Below are positions 12,324-24,499 of a stretch of 64,000 nt of DNA, piece after piece. Position 1 is the first letter of the stretch; the number at the start of each line of letters is the position of its first letter. The stretch spans positions 276,925 through 340,924 of the forward strand of contig VZRG01000198.1 of assembly GCA_013397435.1 (NCBI GenBank), written 5' to 3'. A program made the position numbers and the translations under genes. The notes under the pieces were generated by a model. It worked only from the letters and a program-made list of their open reading frames with translations, was not told the DNA's origin and did no database searches. The stretch is from Erythrocercus mccallii (Eukaryota > Chordata > Aves > Passeriformes > Dicruridae).

Positions 12324-14214
12324 TTTCTAAAGTCATTATCTGTCCATTGTTGCAGGCACTTCTTCACTTCCACATTTTATATGGACAATATATGTTCTTT
12401 TAAATTATAAGGATTTTGGTACATAGCCTTTGATCAAGATTTGTTTTGAGATGCCTGAAGTGAAGCCCTGAAGTCTCCATTTTGCTCCAGTTCAGTCACT
12501 GGGAAATGTGGACAACCATGCATTTGGGAAATTCAAGCCAGTGTCCAAATACAGACTTGAAAGTTTAAATTCCTATTTTTGAAAACTTTGACCAAATTAA
12601 TTACAAATTATGCTTTATGCAGAGAGACCACTCTATGTGCTTACTCTTTTAAATAGTGGAAAATGTGCAAAACCATTAAAATAGATACAGGAAGAGATTA
12701 TGTGGTAAGGTCTGCATTTTGCCCTAATGTTTTACTAATGCTAGGGATTGAGAAAGAAAGATGCTAGTGCCTCAAGTTAAAGAGGAGACAAAGATTACCA
12801 GCTACAGAATTTGTGGGGTGAGTCTTATCTTCCAGAGTGTTTATGGCAGAAGGTAATTTTGGCTGAAAGGTTACTCATACTGCTAGAAGAGAACTTGGTA
12901 CTACTAGAAGAACAACCATAACTTAAGTCCAACATCAGGGGTGGGACATGATGGAACAGGAGAATATGGCACAAGTAATCGCAGAGGTGCAGATAACTTC
13001 TAATGATGAAGATGTAGAAAACAGAGTTTGCTGGAAAGGAAGATCCAAAGAGACATCCAACAACAAGTAGCAGAAGAAAAATAGGATATCTAAAGAGATA
13101 TAGGGGTAACAGAACACAGGTGCTACAGAAAAGAAAACATGAAAAGCAGAACAGAAAGATAGAAGAGAGGAAGAAAGTGTTGATGCAAGAAAATGAGATA
13201 TGAAGGATGGATGTGGATTAGAACTCAGTGGAGTAAATAGACAATACACATCTGATTTGAAGGAGAATTAGAGATGAGATGAAGTGAGTTTCAAACAAGT
13301 AGAAGAACCCTCTTTAGGACCTCATGGAAAATGGATTGTGTGATTGGTATTCCCCACTAAGAGGAATCAATGGGCTTGTCTCCTGAATAGGTCCAGAGGA
13401 AAAAAAGGCATATTGGTTTTCAGACTCTGGGATGCATAGAAGTAGAGACAAATTGACAGAAAGTCTTTATTGTGAGAAAAACACAACATTGCTATATTTG
13501 CACTAGGCCCAACAGGTAGCATTTTTAGAGAAGCAAACCTGGCAACCTCAATAGCATTGCTATCTTTTCCAGTGAGAGAGAAAAAAGCAATGATAACATA
13601 AAGAACTGGGCTACTGAGGTGGTTTGTAGATTCAAGTTTATGGAACTAAGTTGGTAATTCATAAGGAAAGTTTTAAACAAATAGATGTAGAGAGAATGTT
13701 GAGAGATGTAATCTCCAAAGACAACTCATATTTTATTTCACAGCAACAGTGAAATTAGGTAAAGGGTGGAAAAAATACAGCTAAAGGGTAGAAAGTTTAG
13801 GAATAAAGAGAATTTATTAATGAGTAGAGTTACAGTCAAATGGATGCTGCAGCTAAAATCATGTAATTTAGCCAGAGAATTGAATGAAATCAGAAAGAAA
13901 TAATTGAAACAGGTAAAGACTGAAAAAAATAACGTGAAGAACCCAAGAATGAAAGTGAAGGAATGTGGACATTGGATACATTTCATGAATTTAAGTATTA
14001 TAGAGAAAAAAAAAGGTGTAATAGAAGAGCCAGAGGGGCTGAGAAATACCTGTTGAAGGATTTGTAGTACTCAGAGAAGAAAGCAAATACACTGGGCAGG
14101 CATGACACGTTTAGATGTAGAATGCTGAAAAATAATGAGATAAAGGAGCAGACATAGAAGACATTAGATATTCAATCTGTGGAAGAAATTAAAAAATTAT
14201 TTTATTAACAGATC

Positions 14215-14480
14215 TCGAAGATCAGTTTTATATGTTGCAAGTGTTCCCTTTAATATTAATGTAGAAATAATTATGCTAGGCATTCTGTTGGGGGACATTA
14301 ATTTCCCTGACACAAATTGGAGAGCAAATGCTATTGGTAATTGTAGGACCACCAGTAGTGCTGAGAAGAGAACAATGCAGCACATTTTGGGACAGATGTT
14401 ATTTAGCTGTTTCACTGTAGAAAGTGGTACAAAAGTCTGGAGGATGATCATGAGATTTCCTGATGCTATAAAGTGAAGAG
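14215..14480 (+). mobile_element. Possible ancient CR1-like endonuclease relic
   Basis: The + strand frame from 14273 contains LLGDINFPDTNWRANAIGN. CR1-clade endonucleases carry the motif GDFN.PD..WR.N.AG at this position, where Asp and Asn are catalytic-site residues. After about 20 residues the resemblance fades, so only a short decayed piece remains. It is not an active gene. Confidence 0.4.
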
Positions 14481-15089
14481 GTACTGCCAATATTCAGCAC
14501 GATCAGACTATCATATGAGAAGGATTGAAACACTTTGAGAATTACAATGATAGGTAGAAGTGGGGGGATGTTGCAAGGGAAATGTGCAAGTGTTTTTTAA
14601 ATGAATCAGGGATTCATTAGCTCAAGACAACAGACACATCAAAAGATGTGGAACTGCTAACAGGGCTGAGGAGAATCAGGAACACTGGCTGATCACAAGA
14701 CTACCCTGAAATTCAGGAGTTGGAGAAGACACGTGACCATAGGTCATGCTATTTCTGAGAGTGGAAGCAAGGCAATCCTTGGCTGAGCAACTGCCCTCAC
14801 CCATGCCTATGGAAGTGAGCTGCCCCAAAACAGAAGAAGGATGTTTTATTGATAAGGAGCCAAGATTCTGCTTAGAAGAAAATTTAAAATAAATTCTGAA
14901 GAGGAAGAAGACTGAAAGAAAAGGTCATGGTAAATACAATGTGTGTTTAAATCAAACTGGGAAGGAGAAAGAAGCATTTTAGTCACAAAACTGCAAGATT
15001 GTGGAGCAGCCCTGCTCTACAACAGGCAACAGGCTAGATGCTAACAGTTTTAAGTGGAGTTTAATGAACGGAACATGTCTCCACGTAGG

Positions 15090-15450
15090 GGACTGTCATG
15101 TAGTGACACAGAGGCTCCTGTCCCCCAGCAGTCAGCCAGCACCCCGCGTCCGTCACCTGGGACCCAAGTCTGACTGTGACCGTGTTGCCAGCAGCCCTGT
15201 GGCCAGCCCAGGCCCTGCAGAGCCTGGTGGGGCTGTTGGGGTGGAGTCCAGCCCTGCTGCCTTCCCTCACCATCTGCAGTCATGGTCAGGGGTGTGACAG
15301 TGCTGTCCCTGCCACCACCACCAGCCTGCTTGGGGGCTGCAGACTTGCACCAAAGACACCTGCCTGGACTACGTGTGTATGGTGGGTGCAGCTCCTGGCT
15401 CCCCTGAGTGGGCATTCCACTGCTCCCTGGCAATTACATCCTCTGGGGCA
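15090..15450. other. GC-rich patch of unknown nature
   Basis: This 360-bp block is clearly richer in G+C than the AT-rich flanks and gives overlapping open frames of 70-127 codons on both strands, which is expected of GC-rich DNA and not evidence of a gene. Translations show Pro, Ala, Gly and Ser richness without any family resemblance. CpG is sparse except around 15144-15153. It could be an old repeat, an unrecognised LTR or a regulatory patch. An AATAAA lies at about 15538. Confidence 0.5.
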
Positions 15451-17482
15451 TTCCTAGAACAAGGCAAACCTGTGATGGTTGTGTAATGCAAGGAATGTTA
15501 CAGAGCCTGTGAGAATATGATCCAGGTCTTAAAATCCTAATAAAAGTGACAATTACGAAGTAATTATTCACTGGGGGTTGTGCTAATGTTTTCTGTAATG
15601 CTCTGGTTGTAATTTCTTCACTGGCTTCATGGCCATTCTAAAGAGATCAATATCAATGAACATATTTTCTGGTTGAAGAAACAGCAGCCAGGAACTCAAA
15701 GGCCACCCAGCAAAGGGACAGAGACTGAAGCAGAACTGAGCTCTTTCTGAGGAGCTGATCTGGGGGTCTGTACAACATCTGCTTAGAGAGAGACACCATT
15801 GAGAGAGAGACACCATTTCACAGAGGGTGAAAACCGGGCCTGAAGACTGTGTTAATGCTTTGTCCAGAATCTAACATGCTAAATAACCTGTCAGTAACAC
15901 CAGATTTAAGGTTAAAAGATGACCATTTTTGATGGCAATGCCTAGATTGGAAGAACAATACTACTTGTGGTAGTTATAATACTGAAAATATCTTTTAGAA
16001 AGTTTAGAAAAAACAATCATTGCCCTAATGGCCAAATTGGTCTGGATGGCCTTAGAAAAAGAATCTATTCCCCGTATTTGGCTGAAACTCCTTAGAAAGC
16101 TTATTTCTTTTGCATTTTCCTGAAGGCAACACTTTTTCCTGTCCCTTGCACTCAGGAAAAAAACTGTTTTCCTGTTCTGCAGGGGAGGACTGTAAAACCC
16201 TCCATCAGAACATGTGATGAGAACACAGCAGATCATCTGTGTCTTCCATGCAGTTAAAAGTAAGAGCTATACCCATTAATGTTCTTGTTGATGCTTCCCT
16301 GGCAATATTACATTTTTTAAAAAATCTGATCACAACTTTCTGTACAAGGACTCAGTTGACTCAATTTTCTAATTTTTAAATGAACAAAATATCATATCCT
16401 TCGATAATTTAAATGATTGTAGCTTTTGGAATGGCAACTGAGGATATGCCTCCATCTCTCCTGGCAAAACCTAACCTCAGCTCACTCTGGCATTCAATGC
16501 TTTATCTAGAACAGGCTTGGCTAAATCCTTCTGCCTGCTTATATAGTACAAAGTGGTTTTAAAATTGCTCAAGTACCAGTAGAACTTCTCCTGTTGCAAT
16601 CGAATCCTCTGCCTGCAGAAAGATCATGTCATTATGGAAGCATTGGTCATGTTTCCATCCTTGAAATAGATAAAAGCCATTTGCCATATGTGAACAGTAG
16701 AGCAGACTAGCACTGAGGTATATTTGCTGAGGCTCTTAATGCAGTGCAAATAAAAGGACCTAATTCTAAATCCAGATCTCCTGGGATTAAGGAATTAAAA
16801 TCAGCTTTTTTTATTTTTTCCACCCTTTTCTCTACCATCTCCAAATATAGACAAGTTAGAGCGGAAAATCTAACTCCTAGTGCAAATGCATTGAGTACAC
16901 AAAATTGGTACGTGCCTATATATTGGTAGGTTAACCACTTTTCATGCCCTACTGGGACTTCTAGACACATGTACTCAGACAGCTATTTATGTGCTGGGAT
17001 TTTTCACATAATTTAGGGGTATGCAAGCTCATACTGCTACTTTAAAAATATAAATCCATTTATATAAACATGTGCAGTCAATACAAAATTCTGTACATGT
17101 GACAGCACTGAAATCATGAGTTAACCAAATGAGATGTACAAAGTTAAGTCTAAGGGTGTATAAACTCAGCAGGATTCTAGACAAAAAACACCAGAGACTT
17201 TAAAATAAAAATGGAAATGTTTATGTTGGATGATATTGAAAGTATAAGCAATACCAGAAATGCCAGTTCCTTCATTCTATAGTGCCCATGAACATCCCAA
17301 ATTCTCTATGATATCTAGCCATATGCTATTTTAAAACAAAATTACCCTCCTGTAATTATTATTTTTTTACTATTAATATATTTTCTCAAGCACATACTTG
17401 CATTTATATGTAGAGAGATATCACTGACCTGTGTCTTTCATTTTGCTAATAATTTAAAAATATAAGAATCCAAATTCATCTG

Positions 17483-17511
17483 TTTGAGTATATCTGTGAG
17501 ATATACTCAAA
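17483..17511. repeat. Perfect 13-bp inverted repeat with 3-nt loop
   Basis: TTTGAGTATATCT (17483-17495), loop GTG, then AGATATACTCAAA (17499-17511). The arms are exactly complementary. No transposon ends are recognised around it. Confidence 0.9.
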
Positions 17512-18995
17512 TATCTGAATGCTGTAGCTTTTAAGAAGCTGTATGAAATTTATACATCATGTGACCACACTCATTGTCTGATGAACAAATATTTTGGGTG
17601 TATGTACAGAGTTTTTGTGATGGCTTGAAAAATTTTAGAGTGGCCTTTTAGTCCTTGTTTTACTCATTAAAACTAAGAGGCATTTGGGATAAATGATAAT
17701 ACTACAGGAGCAAGTTTACTCAGACATCATTTACCCTCAGGTGCTATTTTGCTGGCATACATGATGATTTGGATTATCACTACCTTATAGAATTTAAATA
17801 CTGAAATTGTAATTTGCACAGAAAATAGTATTTCTTGCAGGATTAATGCAAGAGTAATATTAAAGATGGAGGAAAGTAGGCTATCTGTTGTATTCCTACC
17901 CCCCTGCATCTGGAAATTTCTTAATTTCACATATTGAAAGTGTCTGTGGCAAGTTTTTTACCAAGTGTAAGTGGTGGAAGAAGGTTTTCTGAATGAGGAA
18001 GTAAGACAGGGAACAGAGAGCCCTAAAGTCCAGAAAGTCTAGTATAAAGCCTATTGCCTGTCAAAATAACTGCTATTTGCAGCTGAGAATGCTCATCAGG
18101 TTCCAAATATTTGGCTGCAGTTCTCTTTCCATAAACATTGGAGTCACATCATACATGTCTACAGGGCTCAGCCACACCTCTTCTGCCTTTGCCTGCCTGC
18201 CTCTGGTGGTGCAGCCAACACTACAGTCCAGAATACTCTCCTTATCAGTCTTAGTTTCTCCTTTTAAACTTTTTAAAGTTTGTTTTGAGGCTTCAACAGG
18301 CCATCTTCCCTCCACCTCTCTCCAGTTTGGAGTTGCTGACCACTTTGTACATTGGCAAACCAGGTTTTTCTTATGCTTCATGTGACTGATCCTAAACTAC
18401 ATGTTGATAGAAGTAGCTGATGATGTTTTATCTTTCAAAAACAGTTTGAAGCTTTAAGAGCTATCTCCACCCTGTTGACCTATTTAGCCTAAACAGATTG
18501 CCAAAACTTTGGAGATGCCAAAGGTTGTGCTAGTGAGTTCCACTTGGGTCTCCCATTCAAATAAAAGGGTGGAGAAATCCAGACGCAATGTCATTCAGGA
18601 AGGCCAAAAGCCCTGTAGGACTCCATGAAAAATATTTATTTTTCATTTTTTAATCCAAACCAGAATAAATAGCCCCACATCTTTTTTGCCTTAAACTCAT
18701 GCACAAGAGAAATTTGGACCACCACTGAAGGTGGAAATTCTACATACCTGACCTTATTGTCATGTTTTTAAGCAGAAACACAATGGTTTTAGTGAAGTGT
18801 TTTGCTTAAAACAGAAGACTGTCTAGCACTTGGGAAGGTTTGGTTGTTTGCATTTAAATATTCATGATAAAATATTTTGACAGCTCTTTGCCTGTGTGTT
18901 GACAATGTATGTGCAGGTAGTGTTACTTCTGAAAAGCAAATCCTAGGAGGTACCTGCTTGAACCTGTCCACAGCAAGAAAGTCTTCTCATTTCTG

Positions 18996-19034
18996 TGTAT
19001 TTTAGGGATAGGATAGGATAGACGATAGATAGAT

Positions 19035-19078
<44 letters not shown>

Positions 19079-19079
19079 C
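18996..19079 (+). repeat. GATA tetranucleotide microsatellite
   Basis: About 13 near-perfect GATA units follow a short GGATA-type lead-in (GGATAGGATAGGATAGACGATAGATAG). It is a likely polymorphic locus and ends about 175 bp before the ERVL LTR at 19254. Confidence 0.95.
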
Positions 19080-19253
19080 AGTCACAAAAAACAGCTTGCC
19101 ACCAGTGCTTTCCCCAATAGCTGTTGGAGAATCCTAGGAAGGGCTTCTTTATGTCATAGATATCCTGATCAGAAATGTGACTACAAAATTTCTCTAGAGC
19201 ATAATGTAGATGGTGCTGACTGGTCGCCTATTGGAGGTTTTCCTTATTCTGAT

Positions 19254-19788
19254 TGGTACTGGGTTTGGCTGGGAAAGAGTTACATTTGTTCATAGAGGCT
19301 GGTGGACAGTTGTGTTTTTGATTTCTGATGGAAACTGTGTTGATAACATCGGGATGTTTTGGTTACTGTTGAGTGATTACACAGGGTCAAGGTCTTTTCT
19401 GCTTCTCACACTGCCCTACCAGTGAGTAGGCTGGGAAGTTGGGGAGGGACACAGCCAGGACAGCCAACCCCAGCTGACCAAAGCGATATTTCAGACCATA
19501 TGCCATTACCCTCAGCAATAAAAACTGGGGGGTGGAAATTTCATAGGGGCTGCCATTACTGAGGTACTGGCTGGGCATCATTAGGTAGGTGGTGTGCAAT
19601 TATTTTTGTGTCATGTTATTTTTTTAGTTGTCAGTTTTTCCCCTCCAGTTTTTCAAATAATTAAACCGTCTTTATCTCAACACATATTTTCTCACTTTTA
19701 CCCTTCTGATTCTACTTCCATCTTGCTGTGAGGACATGAGAGAGTGACTGCATGGTACTCAGCAGCCTATCATGGTTAAGCCATGACA
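19254..19788 (+). mobile_element. ERVL-family solo LTR, full length, diverged
   Basis: The sequence follows the widespread avian ERVL LTR: GGTTTGGCTGGGAAAGAG near the start, then GTCAAGGTCTTTTCTGCTTC, GGGACACAGCCAGGACAG, CCATATGCCATTACC, and the end ATGGTTAAGCCATGACA. The length of about 535 bp is close to complete. Flanks show no convincing 5-bp duplication, so it is old or its edges have mutated. Confidence 0.8.
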
Positions 19789-20093
19789 AGAACTGAACTA
19801 CCATACAAGCCCATTTACTTCTCTTGAATCCCTGGAAATCATAGTTCAGAATGTTTGGGTAATTGTCATGAATGTGCATCTACAGTGCTTAATTTGCCTT
19901 GTTTCTGCTCTGCTGCACTCCTAACCAGTACTATTCTAATAGTAGTGGAGCAAAAGAAAAAAGAATGGATGAGATTCATCTGACTAAATACAAACATCTA
20001 CAATAAAAATCATCACTTCTGGCTGCCTTTGTACTCAATGGAGAGAAACAAACATTTATAAAGTATGATTCATCTCATTCTGAGGTAGGTGTC

Positions 20094-20451
20094 TGTGCTG
20101 GTTTTGGGTGGGGTAGAGTTAATTTTCTTCACAGTGGCTGGTGTGGGGCTGTGTTTTGGATTTGTGCTGAACACAGGGTTGATAGTATAGAAAAGTTTTT
20201 GCTATTGCTGAGCAGGGCTTACACAGAACCAAGGCCTTTTCTTTCTCCTCTTGTACTGCTGCACAGGTGAGGAGCTTGGGGGTGCATGGAAGGATGGGAG
20301 GAGACACAGCCAGGACGGGTGATGCCAGTCAACCAAAGGGATATTCCAGACCATATGACACCATGCTCAGTGCATAAAGTGGGGGGAAGAAGAAGGAGAT
20401 CTTTGGAGTGATAGTGTGGGGCTAGCTGCTGGTTGGGGTTAAACCTCGACA
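20094..20451 (+). mobile_element. ERVL-family solo LTR with internal deletion and intact target duplication
   Basis: Starts TGTGCTGGTTTTGGGTGGGG and ends GGTTAAACCTCGACA. It matches the copy at 19254 in order (GGATTTGTGCTGAACACAGG, AGACACAGCCAGGACGG, CCAGACCATATGACACC) but lacks about 190 bases of the R/U5 part. It is flanked by identical five-base GTGTC at 20089-20093 and 20452-20456, the ERVL duplication size. The TSD confirms both ends, so the loss is internal and happened after or during insertion. Confidence 0.85.
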
Positions 20452-20456
20452 GTGTC

Positions 20457-23400
20457 TAAACCAGTTTGCATGATTCATGTCCTAAAAATGCCCGATACTC
20501 AACATAATAGGAGCCTCTGATGACAAGTTCAGGTGTAGGTTTCTTCACTTTACAAATCCTTATCCAAAGGGAGATGAAGCGAATCTCACATAAGGAGTGA
20601 GATGTTAAGAAGAGATAAACTACCACATAAGGCCAGACCATCTAGCTTAGTACCACCACAGCCTGATGCCTGAGACAAGATACTTAAAGAATAATGCAAG
20701 ACCAAGGCAAGTATTATCTTTCTTTGTTATCCTCTCCCAGCCTCTGGTAGTCAGCAGATTACGGTCTCCATATGCCAGAGGTTTCCCTCTGAATCATTAT
20801 TTATTATGATGTCTTCTATGCATTTGTTTAGACCAGTGAATTAAGGTATCCCACTGGCCCTCCCCTGAGGCGTCAGAATTCTCGTCCAGGATTAAAAGTG
20901 TTCTGCTACTCCTAATCTGCCCGCATATGGAAATTGTTTCAGTCTAATCCCTCTGTACTTTCTCTATTTCTATTATTGTATTCAATACATATGTGCAGCA
21001 TGCATCATATCAATGTATTTCATTCTTAGTTTCTTTCCTGATATTTCCTAATGCCCAGCTGTCTTTTTGACCACTACTGTGTATTACACTATTTTTGTAG
21101 GTAATTTTTCACCGTTACTCCAGAGCTGGGTTCCTTAATAGTGGCAATTAAGAAATAAATGAACCATAAGGTTTTTTTTGCCTGCGTGCATTGCTTTACA
21201 CTTGACAAGTAAACTTCAAATTCTATTTTGTCCCTTATCCCTAGAAGATTCTTCTGCAATTCTTTCCATTTACCTTGATTATGGCTACTCTGGTCTACTT
21301 TATATGGTCTGCAAATATTGCTGCCTTCTTGTTCATACAGTTCCTCTATAAATATGTTAAACAGGACAGATTCCAGAACAATTTAACATAGAACAACAGA
21401 GATATACTTCCATGAAAAGCTACCTCTTAGCCACAATCTTTGCTTTGTGTATTTTAAGCAGTTATTTATCCTACAACAGCTGAGTTTTTTTAGAAACTCT
21501 TTAATAGAGGACCTGACCACAGTCTGTTAAATTTTATGGTGCATATTTGCTAGTTAAGAATTGAAAGGGGTTTTACCACAGAGGGATAAAGTGAATTGTA
21601 ATATATACATTGTATTATCAGAGAACTGATAATACTTTAGGTAGTGGAAGGAAAGCACAGAAGGTCATCTTATAATAAATAACAGAGGAATTGTTTAAAA
21701 AGGGAAAAGAATAGGAAAAAAGGATATTTTATTTCATTATACATTAAATTAATTAAAATAAGTTACAATACTAGTACTGGGAAGAGCAAGGTTCAAAGGA
21801 GGAATCTTTCCTCTCCCTATTTCAAGCCTGCTGCTTTAGAATCTGCCTGCCTGCTTCTAATGTGAAGCCGTAGCACACCATGTGAAGTATAAATATGGAT
21901 TCTTTTAGAGGTTTGATGACATTTTGTTGGAAGACACAAACATGTTTCTTGCAGATTTGTGATCTGCAAGAATTTAGCCTGTGCCAGTACATTGGGGACG
22001 GTGCCATAGATCACAGTTCAAAATTGCCAGTTCACTCTATTTATTTACCTGGGTTAATAGAAACAAAAGAATATTGAATTGCAATTAAGCTGAACTTGGA
22101 AAAGGATTTATGAAACCTTGTCAACTGTGTTATCCAACACAATACCATTTGTGGGAGAACAAAGATTGTTCATTTAGAATATGTTGAAACCGTAAGTGAA
22201 ATCACCTTACAAATATTTTTTTCTCCTTGAACGGATAACATCTGACAGAGGAGAAAGCAATGCCTAACCCACTATTAAACATTACCAGGTTACCATTATA
22301 GTTAATTAGTAAAGCATTACCCATAATCCTCTGAAGACAATCACTTTCTGGCTGTCACCCAGGCCTGCTGCACTATAGGCTCACTGACTCCAGAAAGTTA
22401 TTTTTCTGCAAGAAGCATGTTGTGAAAGAAGCCTGGTGAAGGTAAAACACATGTTGTTACTTCGTCTTTAAGAGACCGGTTTGATCGCAGCACTTCTGAT
22501 GTTCATTTCAGTGTCAAGGAAATTTTTGCATTAATTTTAAAAGCATAAATCTATATACTAATTGCTTTTCTTCTTTGGCAGACACCTAATTTTAACTAGA
22601 AACTTATTTTAAACCTATGCCATAGTTGAGAACTCATCAACAGAATATGGAAATCAGGTCCTAATTTGAAAAACTGCAAGGTTTTTTCACCCCGTGAGGA
22701 GAAGAACTTCTTTGGAGATCTAGATGATGGGACAGGGTGTATCCTCAAGTTCAATCATGGCATAAAATCTGGAGGAGTGGCTGATACACCAGGCTTATTG
22801 GACTTTTCTACAAGGATGGCCTGACAGTAATCCTGAACATGTTTGTGTGGGATGTGTGTTTGCTTTTTGGATTGTGCCAATATGGCCCACTTCCTGAACG
22901 GGAAAGTGCCAGCATGACTGTGGCTACAGCCCATTCAGCTGCTGAAATGAATAGAATGCTGTGCTGTAATCCATAATGACATATCCTGGTTAGCAACAAG
23001 GAAGTTCAGAGGCCATCAGGGTGCTTGCTCCCAGGTAGCTGACTGGATGTGGATACAGTAAGCATGTCACTGGACTGTCAGACCTTTATCACACACAGCT
23101 TGAGAACAGCTCAGCTCAGCAAATATCAACACTGGCTATTGGAGACAGTAAAGGAACATTAAGAGGGATTGCTAAGGTCCTGTTCCTTACAGGATTTCTG
23201 ACTCATGGTGACAAGCTATTTCTGATGAACATCTTGGTATTTAGGCCCCCACATTTTCAAGATGAATTTTCAATGACCTTTGAAAAGAACTCTTGCTTTT
23301 TCATTTCTTTCATATTTGATTTTAATATTATTCTAGCTGGTGATGCCAGAAGATGTGAAGATCAGGAAAAACCCCATATGTCATTACTCAGCAATATTGT

Positions 23401-24499
23401 GGCTCAACTGGGCTGCATTCTCCATAAACTGCATTCAGTACTTTGCTCATTGAAACACCAGTGTCAAGTTGCATAGCCCATAACACGTGGTATTATCGGA
23501 TCTCTGTCAGGGGGATATTGGATAAGAGCTCATGTAGCAGGCATGGTGGCTTAGCATGTTTCATTTGTGGAGCACAATTTATTAAACAGAACATGTAAAT
23601 GGACTAATTCACCAAGGCTTCATGGCTTTGTACTGCTGACAAAGGACTCTTCTTTGAATTTTCTTGTTGAGCTGCTAATTGTTATTTGGCATTCCACATT
23701 GCTGCATGGGTCAGGGGTGGTAAGGGACAGAAATGGAGTGTGTGAGAGAAGACTACCTCAGTAAACTAAGTAGCCTTGGATAGATGTTGTGCATAAGCTT
23801 GCCTGAGGTTCAGAACTTAGCCACCTCCTCATCCAATGTGGTGTGAGCCTTCAGCTTCAAGGTGTAGGAAATTTGGATTCAGACCCTCTTCATTTTAAAG
23901 ATGTGAAGATTCAGATCCCACTTAAATGTCTTTAACCCTGGCTATGTGGAAGCAAAGGGAAGTGAACTTGCTTAGTTCATTTTGTCAAAGTAAATGCAAA
24001 AAAAGATAGCTAAGACCAGAGAAAAAGTAGGAGATCTGGGCAATTTCCTGAAGGAGGGAGTCATGGACTTTTGATCTGTATTTTCAGATAACTATTCCTG
24101 TTGATTATATCAAGAAGTCACTGCATAAAAGAACTGAATTGAAAAAAAACCAAAACAAACCCTTTTCAGGGGCCCAAGTGTTTTTGAATCTAACCATAGG
24201 TCCTTTCATTGCTAGCTCTTATGTTGCTCTATCTCTTTGATGGCCCTGTGGTGAATTCCCTTCATTTTACTGCAGCGAGCATGGTGGCCTGTTACTGTAA
24301 CTTTCTGAGAACAGTGACATGACTGTAAGCTCTGTGTGTACATGTAGAATATGTGGTGCGTGCTTTAGCCTCACTTCCCAGAGCAGAGGTATTATTCTTA
24401 CTTTGGCTCACTTAGTAATTTCACTAATGGCTGGGAGAAGAGTAATGGAAACCTGGAGATTTGGCTCATGAGATACAGCTGCTGTGCCGTGAGTAAAGC
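20457..24499. other. Intergenic, no gene; old LINE relic inside
   Basis: Holds the CR1-like relic at about 21290-21560. The stretch 22730-23900 has longer-than-usual non-AT-rich text and may be an old mobile element, but I could not identify a reading frame or family. Confidence 0.5.
21290..21560 (-). mobile_element. Ancient CR1-like LINE relic (RT palm region)
   Basis: The reverse complement of about 21330-21375 reads ESVLFNIFIEEL, matching the block LGPLLFNIFINDL of CR1-clade reverse transcriptases just before the FADD active site; the FADD itself is not intact. The text at 21440-21520 also resembles the antisense of the upstream RT segment known from turtle and bird genomes. Sequence from about 20940 to 21290 may be the rest of the same element. 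Frame is interrupted and ends are uncertain. Confidence 0.5.

Larger units (their letters stand above)
9141..14214. other. Intergenic, no gene; purine-rich from about 12690
   Basis: Unique AT-rich DNA to about 12690, apart from the TA repeat and one hairpin. From 12690 to 14200 the + strand is strongly biased to A and G, which produces Ser/Phe/Leu-rich minus-strand frames that look like transmembrane proteins but are compositional artefacts. Confidence 0.55.
14481..18995. other. Intergenic, no gene seen
   Basis: Contains the GC-rich patch (15090-15450), a short direct repeat of GAGAGAGACACCATT near 15786-15818, and the hairpin at 17483. Overlapping 102-codon frames on both strands at 18073-18385 have no family features. 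Confidence 0.55.

Noticed and set aside
12935..13986. Minus-strand frames resembling multi-span membrane proteins (Phe/Leu/Ser-rich)
   Set aside because: They are produced by purine-rich + strand composition and lack homologous motifs or splice signals.
15001..15457. Four overlapping open frames of 70-127 codons on both strands
   Set aside because: Expected in GC-rich DNA with few stop codons. No frame is favoured and no family is recognised.
18073..18385. Mirror-image 102-codon frames on both strands
   Set aside because: No domain or signal. Overlapping sense and antisense frames of equal length are a stop-codon coincidence.
22730..23900. Stretch with fragments that look protein-like in several frames, possibly a DNA transposase or pseudogene
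   Set aside because: Many stops, frequent frame changes needed, and no recognisable catalytic motif. I could not assign it to a family.
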